In this document: positions 7,384 to 14,797 of the stretch, in pieces
Position numbering within the stretch: the first letter of the stretch is position 1
Layout of the letters: each line of letters begins with the position of its first letter
Assembly (NCBI GenBank): GCA_020024645.1
Contig: JAHHTN010000025.1
Coordinates: forward strand, 1-23,589
DNA: 23,589 bases
Direction: 5' to 3'
DNA from: Faecalimonas sp.
Lineage (GTDB): Bacteria; Bacillota; Clostridia; Lachnospirales; Lachnospiraceae
Made by a program: the position numbers and the translations under genes
The notes under the pieces: model-generated
What the model saw: only the letters and a program-made list of their open reading frames with translations
What the model was told of the DNA's origin: nothing
Databases searched by the model: none

Positions 7384-9077
7384 GTAAAATGAATTTAAAA
7401 AAAATGTTTAAAAAGACAAATTACATTTCATTAAATGAATCGACCACAAAAGAACAGATACCAGAAGTGCCGGAAGGAATTTTAAAAAAATGTAATTCTT
7501 GTAAGTCTGCTATTTTTACGGAAGATGTAAAAAATGGGTATTATATTTGCCCCAAATGCCATAATTATTTTCGAGTTCATGCAAAGCGCCGATTAGAAAT
7601 GGTTGTAGATGCAGGGAGCTTTGAAGAATGGGATAGCGGATTATGTACAAGAAATCCATTACAATATAAAGGGTATGAAGAAAAAATTAGGTTAACGCAG
7701 GAAAAAACAGGGTTAGAAGAAGCAGTTATTACTGGGAAGGCGAAAATTTGGGGGAAATTAGTAGCGATTGGTATATGTGATAGTCGATTTATTATGGCAA
7801 GTATGGGAGAAGTTGTAGGAGAGAAAATTACTCGTATGGTCGAACGTGCCACAGCAGAAAAACTACCAGTTATTATGTTTGCTTGTTCGGGAGGCGCTAG
7901 AATGCAAGAAGGGATTACTTCTCTAATGCAAATGGCGAAAACAGCTTCTGCATTGAAAAAACATAGTGATGCAGGTGGATTTTATATTTCTGTTTTAACA
8001 AATCCGACAACAGGTGGTGTAACAGCGAGTTTTGCTATGTTAGGTGATGTGATTTTAGCAGAGCCGAATGCATTGATTGGTTTTGCAGGACCACGAGTTA
8101 TTGAACAGACAATAGGACAAAAATTACCGAAAGGATTTCAGAAGTCAGAGTTTTTATTAGAACATGGGTTTATAGATGCGATTGTGGAACGAGAAGATTT
8201 GAAAAAAGTTTTATTTCAATTAATTGATTTACATGAGCAGAAAGAAGTTTGTGAGAAACCAAATGATATGTATATAGAAGAAAACAAGATATATGCAGGG
8301 GAAGCATGGGATTGTGTATCAAAATCACGAATGAAAGATCGTCCAACAGGATCTGATTATATTAATAGAATTTTTACAGACTTTATAGAATTACATGGGG
8401 ATAGATATTTCCAAGACGACAAGGCTATTGTTGGAGGAATTGCGAAGTTTCACGGGATTCCTGTAACAGTTATTGCACAGGAAAAAGGAAAGACAACAAA
8501 AGAAAATTTGAAAAGAAATTTTGGAATGCCGTCACCGGAAGGATATAGAAAAGCGTTACGGTTAATGAAACAGGCGGAAAAATTTCATCGTCCAATTGTG
8601 TGTCTTGTGGACACGCCCGGGGCATTTTGTGGAATTGATGCGGAGGAACGAGGACAAGGTGAGGCAATTGCTAGAAATATTTACGAAATGTCAGCACTAA
8701 AAGTTCCAATACTTTCTGTAATTATAGGAGAAGGAGGAAGTGGAGGAGCTTTGGCGATGGCAACGGCAAATGAAGTATGGATTATGGAAAATGCTATTTA
8801 TTCCATTCTTTCACCAGAAGGGTTTGCGTCTATTTTATGGAAAGATAGTAAACGGGCAAAAGAAGCGGCAGAAGTGATGAAATTGACAGCCAAAGAATTG
8901 AAAGAAGCGGGGATAGTAGAAGATGTTATTAAAGAACCGAATCATTTTACAGTAGAAAATTTATCCGTTGTTTGTGAAGAGTTAGAGAAAAAAATCAAAT
9001 GTTTCCTATGGAAATATAGAAAAAAAACGGAAATAGATATAGCAGAAGAACGTTACCAACGTTTCCGCAACATGTAG
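7380..9077 (+). CDS. accDA: Fused acetyl-CoA carboxyltransferase, beta-alpha (AccD-AccA)
   Basis: Transfers the carboxyl group from biotin to acetyl-CoA, making malonyl-CoA. The 565-aa protein is a fusion: residues about 1-285 are AccD, with a zinc finger C38-x2-C41...C57-x2-C60 and the SGGARMQEG oxyanion segment (170-178). A short linker follows, and residues about 303-565 are AccA, with RPTGSDYI, VDTPGAFCG and GEGGSGGALA. Bacteria more often encode these as separate accD and accA genes. The start is uncertain: GTG at 7380 overlaps the accC stop (GTGA), ATG at 7389 is three codons later; neither has a strong ribosome binding site, which suggests coupling to accC. Confidence 0.94.
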   Translation: MSKMNLKKMFKKTNYISLNESTTKEQIPEVPEGILKKCNSCKSAIFTEDVKNGYYICPKCHNYFRVHAKRRLEMVVDAGSFEEWDSGLCTRNPLQYKGYEEKIRLTQEKTGLEEAVITGKAKIWGKLVAIGICDSRFIMASMGEVVGEKITRMVERATAEKLPVIMFACSGGARMQEGITSLMQMAKTASALKKHSDAGGFYISVLTNPTTGGVTASFAMLGDVILAEPNALIGFAGPRVIEQTIGQKLPKGFQKSEFLLEHGFIDAIVEREDLKKVLFQLIDLHEQKEVCEKPNDMYIEENKIYAGEAWDCVSKSRMKDRPTGSDYINRIFTDFIELHGDRYFQDDKAIVGGIAKFHGIPVTVIAQEKGKTTKENLKRNFGMPSPEGYRKALRLMKQAEKFHRPIVCLVDTPGAFCGIDAEERGQGEAIARNIYEMSALKVPILSVIIGEGGSGGALAMATANEVWIMENAIYSILSPEGFASILWKDSKRAKEAAEVMKLTAKELKEAGIVEDVIKEPNHFTVENLSVVCEELEKKIKCFLWKYRKKTEIDIAEERYQRFRNM

Positions 9078-9089
9078 AGAGGAGCACTA

Positions 9090-10169
9090 ATGAAAAATAA
9101 ACAAGTGTCTTTTGTGGTTGGAAAGAAAAGAGTATATATTCCAATTGTACAGGGAGGAATGGGGGTCGGAATCAGTCTACATCAACTTGCGGGAGCAGTC
9201 GCAAAAGAAGGAGGAATCGGATTGATTTCTTCTGCACAGATAGGATTTCGTGAAAAAGATTTTGCAAGTAATCCTTTGCAGGCAAACTTGTGTGCTATGA
9301 AAAAAGAGTTTGAATCTGCAAGAAAACTTGCACCAAATGGAGTTATTGGTTTCAATATTATGGTGGCAACAAAGCGATATGAAGAATATGTCAAAAAAGC
9401 GGTGGCACTTGGAGCAGATTTGATTGTATCGGGAGCAGGATTGCCTACAGATCTTCCATTATATACAAAAGGAACAGATACAAATATCGCTCCCATTGTA
9501 TCTACAGAAAAATCAGCTCATATTATTTTAAAATATTGGGATAAAAAATATAATACAACAGCGGATATGATTGTAATAGAAAGTTGGAAAGCCGGAGGAC
9601 ATTTGGGATTTCACTTGAATGAATTAGAAAAATGGGATGATATTTCCTATGAGATAGAGATTCAAAAGATTATTGATATCGTGAGAAGGTATGAGAAAAA
9701 ATATAAAAAGAATATTCCGATTATACTTGCGGGTGGAATGAGTTCAGCAAAAGATTTATGGAGAGCAAAAGAATTAGGAGCAAGCGGGATTCAGGTTGGA
9801 AGCAGATTTGTTACAACAAAAGAGTGTGATGCAGATATACGTTATAAAGAAGCGTATATAAATGCTAAGAAAGAGGATATTCAAATTGTGAAAAGTCCAG
9901 TTGGAATGCCTGCGCGAGCAATCCGTAATACTTTGATTAGGAAGATACAAACAGGAGAGCGTATTTTGCCTACAAGATGTTACCAATGTATCAAGGGATG
10001 TAATCCTAAGGAAATTCCATATTGTATTACGCAAAAATTAATAGAAGCAGTGAAAGGAAATATAGAAGAGGGACTTATTTTCTGTGGGGCAGAAACATAT
10101 CGTGCTACAAAAATAGAAACGGTGAAAGAAGTAATTGATTCTTTCCTTTTACCAGAAGAATGTGTATAA
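9090..10169 (+). CDS. FabK/nitronate monooxygenase-family flavoprotein with Fe-S-type cysteine motif; FabX-like
   Basis: A 359-aa FMN TIM-barrel protein related to FabK (IPIVQGGMGVGIS, GLPTDLP, KAGGHLGF with H171, LAGGMSS, GIQVGSRFVTTKECDA). Unlike the FabK at 1393-2331 it ends with a cysteine motif C297-x2-C300-x3-C304-x7-C312 followed by EEGLIFCGAETYR. This arrangement and length closely resemble Helicobacter pylori FabX, an FMN and [4Fe-4S] enzyme that dehydrogenates and isomerises acyl-ACP to supply unsaturated fatty acids. The location between accDA and the fab regulator supports a lipid role. Automatic annotation would probably call it nitronate monooxygenase. The FabX-like activity is inferred; a second enoyl reductase is the main alternative. 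AGAGGAG ribosome binding site precedes the ATG. Confidence 0.8.
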   Translation: MKNKQVSFVVGKKRVYIPIVQGGMGVGISLHQLAGAVAKEGGIGLISSAQIGFREKDFASNPLQANLCAMKKEFESARKLAPNGVIGFNIMVATKRYEEYVKKAVALGADLIVSGAGLPTDLPLYTKGTDTNIAPIVSTEKSAHIILKYWDKKYNTTADMIVIESWKAGGHLGFHLNELEKWDDISYEIEIQKIIDIVRRYEKKYKKNIPIILAGGMSSAKDLWRAKELGASGIQVGSRFVTTKECDADIRYKEAYINAKKEDIQIVKSPVGMPARAIRNTLIRKIQTGERILPTRCYQCIKGCNPKEIPYCITQKLIEAVKGNIEEGLIFCGAETYRATKIETVKEVIDSFLLPEECV

Positions 10170-10170
10170 T
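10142..10170 (+). promoter_or_regulatory. Possible internal promoter for the MarR regulator gene
   Basis: A perfect TATAAT lies at 10165-10170, at the stop codon of the FabX-like gene, 34 bp before the regulator start. The -35 candidate 17 bp upstream (TTTCCT, 10142-10147) is poor. No TTTGA-N3-TCAAA palindrome occurs here, so if active it would not be autoregulated by the same site. AT-rich DNA gives such boxes by chance. Confidence 0.3.
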
Positions 10171-10204
10171 AGACTTAGTATCATTCTGGTGAAGGAGGAA
10201 GTAA

Positions 10205-10642
10205 ATGAATACATATGAAACCATTAATGATATTTTAGTGCATTTGTTTAATGAAATCTGGGAACTAGAAGAAAAGGCGATTATCACAGAAGAATTTAAA
10301 GATATTACAAATAATGATATGCACATTATTGAGGCGATTGGTCTTGGAGAGGGAAATCCAATGTCAATCATTGCAAAGAAATTAAATGTAACTGCAGGCA
10401 CACTAACGACTTCGATGAATAGTTTAGTCAATAAGAAATATGCTGTTCGAGAAAGAAGCGAAGAAGATCGGCGAGTTGTTTATATTAAATTAACGGAAAA
10501 AGGGAAAAGGGCATATAAACATCATGCACAATTTCATCATCAGATGACGGATGCAGTTATCAAAAAATTGAATAAGGAAGAGATTCCTGTGTTGCTAAAA
10601 ACATTAGAGGGGCTTTCAGAATTTTTTAGAAATTATCATTAA
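10205..10642 (+). CDS. fabT: MarR-family regulator, FabT-like
   Basis: A 145-aa winged-helix regulator. The recognition region is seen in MSIIAKKLNVTAGTLTTSMNSL, the wing in ERSEEDRRVVYIKLTEKG (DxR motif), with helical dimerisation segments at both ends. FabT regulators of streptococci repress fatty acid genes, with long-chain acyl-ACP acting as co-repressor. Here the gene is last in the operon rather than first, and a matching palindrome sits at the operon promoter (72-84), which supports the assignment. Strong AAGGAGG ribosome binding site before the ATG. MarR family is certain; the FabT name rests on context and operator. Confidence 0.8.
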   Translation: MNTYETINDILVHLFNEIWELEEKAIITEEFKDITNNDMHIIEAIGLGEGNPMSIIAKKLNVTAGTLTTSMNSLVNKKYAVRERSEEDRRVVYIKLTEKGKRAYKHHAQFHHQMTDAVIKKLNKEEIPVLLKTLEGLSEFFRNYH

Positions 10643-10670
10643 TTTCTTTCTGAAAAGGCTCCTTTTTCTT
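10628..10670 (+). terminator. Probable weak terminator after the fab operon
   Basis: An 8-bp inverted repeat AGAAATTA/TAATTTCT (10628-10647, loop TCAT) spans the regulator stop codon. It is followed by a shorter hairpin GAAAAG-GCTC-CTTTTT and then TCTTT. Neither is GC-rich, so termination may be partial. It lies where the operon should end, before the next likely promoter. Confidence 0.4.
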
Positions 10671-10697
10671 TGTGATTTTAGAAGAAGTCCTTGTGAG

Positions 10698-10726
10698 TTT
10701 AAGGTGATTTATGTTACAGTTAAATT
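10698..10726 (+). promoter_or_regulatory. Possible promoter for the phosphodiesterase-Sir2-lipoprotein genes
   Basis: TTTAAG (10698-10703), a 17-bp spacer and TAAATT (10721-10726) fit a weak sigma-A promoter about 30 bp before the start codon at 10758. The boxes are not close to consensus and alternatives in this AT-rich stretch cannot be excluded. Confidence 0.3.
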
Positions 10727-10757
10727 AAAGATTGGGATAAAGAAAGAGGACAGAAAA

Positions 10758-11300
10758 ATGAAGTTAATGATTGCATCAGATATACATGGTTCAGCTTACT
10801 ATTGTGAGAAAATGATAGACGCATTTTATAGAGAAAAGGCGGACAAATTACTACTTTTAGGGGATATTCTGTATCATGGCCCAAGAAACGATTTGCCAAG
10901 AGAATATCATCCGAAAAAGGTAATTGAAATGTTAAATAATATGAAAGAAAAGTTGCTTTGCGTTAGAGGAAATTGCGATACGGAGGTTGATCAGATGGTA
11001 TTAGAATTTCCTATATTGGCAGACTATGCAATTTTTTCTGTGAATGACAGAATGATTTTTGCTACACATGGACATCAATTTAACAGAGACAATCTTCCAA
11101 TGTTACAAGAAGGTGATATTTTGTTGAATGGACATTTTCATGTACCAGCAGGAGAATGGATTGGAAAATATATTTACTTAAATCCAGGCTCAATATCTAT
11201 TCCGAAGGGAAATTCAGAACACAGTTATATGATTATTGAAGGAAATACATATCTATGGAAGAATTTAGAAGGAGAAGTATATAAGAAGGAGGTATTCTAA
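10758..11300 (+). CDS. YfcE-like metallophosphodiesterase
   Basis: A 180-aa calcineurin-type metallophosphoesterase. Metal ligands are visible in the family order: D8 and H10 (SDIHG), D36 (LLGD), N72 (RGNCD), H106 (HGH), and H126/H128 (NGHFH). It best fits the small YfcE/MJ0936 group, phosphodiesterases of unknown natural substrate. The ATG at 10758 has an AGAGGAC site upstream; a GTG at 10704 would add 18 residues with no conservation and is rejected. Its stop overlaps the next start by one base (TAATG), so the sirtuin is translationally coupled. Confidence 0.88.
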   Translation: MKLMIASDIHGSAYYCEKMIDAFYREKADKLLLLGDILYHGPRNDLPREYHPKKVIEMLNNMKEKLLCVRGNCDTEVDQMVLEFPILADYAIFSVNDRMIFATHGHQFNRDNLPMLQEGDILLNGHFHVPAGEWIGKYIYLNPGSISIPKGNSEHSYMIIEGNTYLWKNLEGEVYKKEVF

Positions 11301-12019
11301 TGGAAAAGTTAGCGTTACTTCAGAAAATGATTGATGAAAGTCAACGAATTGTATTTTTTGGAGGAGCAGGAGTATCTACAGAAAGCAACATTCCAGATTT
11401 CCGTAGTAGTGACGGGCTTTATCAGGAAAAGTATATTTATCCGCCAGAGCAGGTTGTTAGCCATACATTTTTTCAGAAGAAACCAGAATTATTTTATGAA
11501 TTTTATAAATCGAAAATGATGTTCCTAGATGCGAAACCGAATGCAGCTCATTTAAAACTTGCAGAAATGGAAAAAGCGGGGAAGTTAAGCGCTGTTATTA
11601 CGCAAAATATTGATGGATTGCATCAACTTGCAGGAAGTGAAAATGTGTTGGAATTGCATGGAAGTATTCATCGAAATTATTGTCAAAAATGTGGGAAATT
11701 TTACGATGCAAAATATATAAAAGAATCAGAAAACATTCCTCTGTGTATATGTGGAGGAAGAATAAAACCAGACGTAGTTCTTTATGAGGAAAGTTTGGAT
11801 AGTACAGTAATTCAAAAATCTGTTAGAGAAATTTTAAAAGCAGATATGTTGATTATCGGAGGAACTTCTCTTGTAGTTTATCCAGCGGCAAGTTTTATTG
11901 ATTATTTTAAAGGAAAATATCTTGTTGTGCTGAATAAAAGTGCAACACCAAAAGATGAACAGGCGGATTTATGTATTCAAAAACCGATAGGAGAAGTGTT
12001 AGAAGGAATTAAAATATGA
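11300..12019 (+). CDS. NAD-dependent protein deacylase, Sir2 family
   Basis: A 239-aa sirtuin that removes acyl groups from lysine using NAD. The Rossmann signature GAGVSTESNIPDFRS starts at residue 22, QNID is at 102-105, the catalytic histidine is H120 in ELHGSI, and the zinc is held by C128-x2-C131 and C149-x-C151. GTSLVVYPA is the standard later motif. The coupling to a phosphodiesterase upstream (1-nt overlap) and a lipoprotein downstream (4-nt ATGA overlap) suggests one transcript. Substrate range cannot be told; bacterial names used for such proteins include CobB and SrtN. Confidence 0.92.
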   Translation: MEKLALLQKMIDESQRIVFFGGAGVSTESNIPDFRSSDGLYQEKYIYPPEQVVSHTFFQKKPELFYEFYKSKMMFLDAKPNAAHLKLAEMEKAGKLSAVITQNIDGLHQLAGSENVLELHGSIHRNYCQKCGKFYDAKYIKESENIPLCICGGRIKPDVVLYEESLDSTVIQKSVREILKADMLIIGGTSLVVYPAASFIDYFKGKYLVVLNKSATPKDEQADLCIQKPIGEVLEGIKI

Positions 12020-12843
12020 GAAAGAGAACAAGAATAAGTATACTTATTATTTTAGTACTTTTCAGCGTTTGCTTAACGTCATGTAAAGAAGAAAAACAGA
12101 CAAAACAAAAAAATGCAGAAGAAAATCATAAGCAGATAGAGGCAATGTATGTTCCATGTGAAGATGATAATTATATCTTTTTTGACAGAAGTACAGAGTC
12201 CCCTTTTTATGCAATTATTCCAGAGGATAAATTGTATGATGAACATGCAAATAAGATAAAGCAAAAGGATTTGGGTGCAGGTGATATTCTTGTCTGTTAT
12301 GGTGATGGAAAAATGTTACAATCTTATCCAGGACAGTATCCAGGTGTGACGAAAATGGTTCGAATAAAAAAGGGAACTGTAAAAGATACAGAAAAATATC
12401 AGCAAGAAGTTGCTAAATTTGTACAAAGGCCAAGCAAAGCGGACATTCCATATATGGATATTGAAAATATACAAAAAAATACACTAGTTACAACGTCTGC
12501 TACAGCGGGAAATTATGAGTGGAAATACGAAGATATGGACGGAAAACAACAGGTGGAAAAAGTAGAAGATATTTCTTTTTTCGAAAAAGAAGGGTTATCA
12601 GAGGTTGTCTGTAATGGGGAGAACTCTGATTTGAAATTACTTTTTTCAGTTGCTCCTAAACATATTAAAGTAATGAGATATCCAGTTAGTACAGCAAAAG
12701 AAAAGGTTTCTCATGGACAGCGAGTGCGAGTGGCATTAGATGAAAATATTGGTTATATAAAAAGAGCAAAAAAATCTTGTATTTATGAAGTGATTGCAAT
12801 ATGGGACAATGGAAAAGTACATTATGGATTTTATATTCCATAA
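12016..12843 (+). CDS. Unrecognised lipoprotein
   Basis: A 275-aa protein I do not recognise beyond its export signal. Residues 1-22 are a type II signal peptide: basic MRKRTR, hydrophobic ILIILVLFSV, then the lipobox LTSC with C23 as the lipid-modified cysteine. A lysine- and glutamine-rich stretch follows. The segment around GAGDILVCYGDGKMLQSYPG resembles small beta-barrel domains found in Firmicute lipoproteins (DUF3221-like), but this is weak. The start overlaps the sirtuin stop as ATGA. It should be anchored on the outer face of the cytoplasmic membrane. Confidence 0.8.
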   Translation: MRKRTRISILIILVLFSVCLTSCKEEKQTKQKNAEENHKQIEAMYVPCEDDNYIFFDRSTESPFYAIIPEDKLYDEHANKIKQKDLGAGDILVCYGDGKMLQSYPGQYPGVTKMVRIKKGTVKDTEKYQQEVAKFVQRPSKADIPYMDIENIQKNTLVTTSATAGNYEWKYEDMDGKQQVEKVEDISFFEKEGLSEVVCNGENSDLKLLFSVAPKHIKVMRYPVSTAKEKVSHGQRVRVALDENIGYIKRAKKSCIYEVIAIWDNGKVHYGFYIP

Positions 12844-12849
12844 AACAAA

Positions 12850-12890
12850 AATAAGGTCTGTTTCGTTTGGAAAATGAAACAGACCTTATT
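12850..12890 (-). terminator. Strong hairpin terminator shared by converging genes
   Basis: A perfect 15-bp stem (AATAAGGTCTGTTTC with its complement) extends inward through a G-T wobble and three A-T pairs to a 3-nt loop. On the - strand it is followed by TTTTGTTTTA, a good intrinsic terminator for sdaAA. On the + strand the tail is only TT then CGC, so for the lipoprotein gene it is a weaker stop or an mRNA-end protecting hairpin. Confidence 0.85.
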
Positions 12891-12892
12891 CG

Positions 12893-13765
12893 CTATTTGC
12901 AAATACTGCAACCTAAATGACAACCAGTAGGTGTACCTGCACAGCCACCCATTGCAGTTTCACGTAATTCAAATGGGAGACTTTTTCCTACTCGGAACAT
13001 GGCTTCCGCCATTTCATCAAAAGGAATCGGATGAGTTACCCCGCTTAGAGCAAGCTCAGCAGAAGTGATTGCATTGGCAACTCCAATTGCATTTCGGCTT
13101 TGGCAAGGGGATTCGACTAATCCTGCAATTGGATCACATACAAGACCTAAAAGGTTTGAAAGAGCAATGCTAGCAGCAGTTAAACACATTTTAGGTGTAC
13201 CGTCCATCATTTCAACGACTGCTGAGGCGGCCATTGCTGAGGCGGCTCCAACTTCTGCTTGACATCCAGCTTCTGCACCAGAAACAGAAGCGTTTCTCAT
13301 TAAAATATATCCAACTGCACTAGCGTTTAATAGTCCATTGAAAAGAGTGGAATCAGATAATGATTTTTCTTCTTGTAATGCAAGTAATGTTCCAGGAACA
13401 ACACCCGATGATCCAGCAGTTGGAGCAGCGACAATCAACCCCATAGATGCGTTAACTTCCAAAACAGCCATACTATAAGAAATCGCTTTTGATAACATAG
13501 AACCACATACACTTGTATTTGTTTTTGCATGGTCAGCAACTTGTTTTGCTTCACCACCGATAAGCCCCCCGATAGATTTTCCGGGATTTTGTATCGGTTT
13601 ATGAGCAGAATTTTTCATGATAGTAAGTACTTCAGCTAATTTTTCTTCTACTTCTCCGGCTGATAAACTTCCCATAGTTACTTCACGTTCTTTCATTGCT
13701 GCGGAGATAGAAACCTGTTCTTTTTCGCATAAATTTAATAAAGTTTGTCCATTAAAAAAATCCAT
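12893..13765 (-). CDS. sdaAA: L-serine dehydratase, iron-sulfur type, alpha subunit
   Basis: Catalytic subunit that turns L-serine into pyruvate and ammonia with a [4Fe-4S] cluster. The protein of about 290 aa has the family's KPIQNPGKSIGG, the SGxxPG-type loop AGSSGVVPGTLLAL, and cysteines in KMCLTAAS, GLVCDPIAGLVESPCQSRN, with a C-terminal GCHLGCSIC tail. Two starts compete: ATG ending at 13771 is only 2 nt from the AGGAGG box, while the ATG at 13765 is 8 nt away, so I chose the latter. The AGGAGG overlaps the sdaAB stop codon, so the subunits are translationally coupled. Confidence 0.93.
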   Translation of the reverse strand: MDFFNGQTLLNLCEKEQVSISAAMKEREVTMGSLSAGEVEEKLAEVLTIMKNSAHKPIQNPGKSIGGLIGGEAKQVADHAKTNTSVCGSMLSKAISYSMAVLEVNASMGLIVAAPTAGSSGVVPGTLLALQEEKSLSDSTLFNGLLNASAVGYILMRNASVSGAEAGCQAEVGAASAMAASAVVEMMDGTPKMCLTAASIALSNLLGLVCDPIAGLVESPCQSRNAIGVANAITSAELALSGVTHPIPFDEMAEAMFRVGKSLPFELRETAMGGCAGTPTGCHLGCSICK

Positions 13766-13777
13766 TTTCATATCCTC

Positions 13778-14446
13778 CTACATTTGAATGAGCATCAAGT
13801 CTTTAACATGTTTATTTACGCGAATTTTATCTAAAATTTCTGTTGGAATTTCTTCATCAGATTCCACGATAGTAAAGGCAGTAGCACCTTTATCCTCACG
13901 AAACAAACGCATAAAGGCGATGTTTACGTTTTCTTCGCTTAAGCACTGGGTAATATGTGCAACTACCCCAGGTTTATCAATTTGTTGTACAATTAGTGTA
14001 CTATATTCTCCAGTAAATTCTACGTCAATATTATTAATTCGGACGATTTTCATCTTTCCTCCGCCGATAGATTCTCCACGAATAAAAAGAGTATGTCCAG
14101 AATTATTTTCTAATAAAATATCGGCAGTGTTCGGATGCTCTGTTATTGTTTCTTCATCAATAATATAGTGGTATTCGACTCCCTTTTCTTTGGCTATGGA
14201 GAAAGCATCTCGGATTCTTTCATCGTCAGTAGAAAAACCAAGTGTCCCACCAAGTAATGCTTTGTCTGTTCCATGTCCGTGATAAGTTTTGGCAAAGGAA
14301 CCATATAATGTAAATGTTACTTTATCTATTGGTTGTGCAAACATCTTTCGTGCAAGAAGCGCAATTGCGACTGCACCGGCAGTGTGTGAACTGGACGGAC
14401 CAATCATATTTGGACCAATCACATCGAAAATGCTTAGAAAATTCAT
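13778..14446 (-). CDS. sdaAB: L-serine dehydratase, iron-sulfur type, beta subunit
   Basis: The 222-aa partner of the alpha subunit. It starts with the family signature FDVIGPNMIGPSSSHTAGA, and residues from about 147 on form an ACT domain (STLIVQQIDKPGVVAHITQCLSEENVNIAFMRL) of the type that may sense serine. Together with sdaAA this is the two-subunit clostridial and Bacillus form. First gene of the pair, with an AGGAGGAAT site before the ATG. A likely promoter lies immediately upstream, overlapping that of the divergent DUF1294 gene. Confidence 0.93.
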   Translation of the reverse strand: MNFLSIFDVIGPNMIGPSSSHTAGAVAIALLARKMFAQPIDKVTFTLYGSFAKTYHGHGTDKALLGGTLGFSTDDERIRDAFSIAKEKGVEYHYIIDEETITEHPNTADILLENNSGHTLFIRGESIGGGKMKIVRINNIDVEFTGEYSTLIVQQIDKPGVVAHITQCLSEENVNIAFMRLFREDKGATAFTIVESDEEIPTEILDKIRVNKHVKDLMLIQM

Positions 14447-14464
14447 GATATTCCTCCTAGTATA

Positions 14465-14492
14465 TTTACAAATCTATTCTTCTTATTATATC
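14465..14492 (+). promoter_or_regulatory. Possible promoter for the DUF1294 gene
   Basis: TTTACA (14465-14470), a 16-bp spacer and TATATC (14487-14492) could drive the small membrane protein gene. The boxes physically overlap the -10 of the opposite-facing sda promoter, and the leader would be very short. Low confidence. Confidence 0.3.
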
Positions 14493-14513
14493 ATGGTTAG
14501 GGTGGTATTAAAA
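14485..14513 (-). promoter_or_regulatory. Promoter of the serine dehydratase genes
   Basis: Reading the - strand, a perfect TATAAT (+ strand 14485-14490) lies about 40 bp upstream of the sdaAB start. The -35 candidate at 17 bp spacing, TTTTAA (14508-14513), is weak and lies within the start of the divergent gene. Confidence 0.45.
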
Positions 14514-14797
14514 TGAAAAATATAATTATTTATTTATGCGTGATAAATACAATAGCCTTCATATTGTATGGGGCAGATAAAGGAAAGGCGAAACGCCACA
14601 AATGGAGAATACCCGAAGCAACATTGTTAGGTGTAGCTTTTGTGGGAGGTTCTATAGGGGCGTTTCTTGGAATGCAAATATTTCGTCATAAGACAAAAAA
14701 GGTAAAATTTTATATTGGAATACCAATGATTTTAGTAATGCAAATAATTGGTATCATTGTTATTCAAACTCATTTTTCACTTTTTTCTTATTTGTAA
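14513..14797 (+). CDS. DUF1294 family small membrane protein
   Basis: A 94-aa protein of the DUF1294 family, function unknown. The motifs are clear: YGADKGKAKRHKWRIPEATLL and FRHKTKKVKF. Three hydrophobic segments are visible (about 2-20, 37-54 and 69-86), so it is an integral membrane protein. An AGGGTGGT ribosome binding site precedes the ATG. It faces away from sdaAB, and its last 38 nt overlap the 3' end of the converging helicase gene, leaving no room for a separate terminator. Confidence 0.88.
   Translation: MKNIIIYLCVINTIAFILYGADKGKAKRHKWRIPEATLLGVAFVGGSIGAFLGMQIFRHKTKKVKFYIGIPMILVMQIIGIIVIQTHFSLFSYL

Noticed and set aside
9090..10169. Nitronate monooxygenase as the functional call
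   Set aside because: The barrel is shared, but location in the fab operon and the C-terminal cysteine motif fit a FabX-like lipid enzyme better.
10105..10431. 108-codon - strand open frame across the regulator start
   Set aside because: Antisense to the FabX-like and MarR genes, covering their ribosome binding site; no supporting start signal.
13788..14168. 126-codon + strand open frame inside sdaAB
   Set aside because: Shadow of a certain gene in the opposite strand; no family features.
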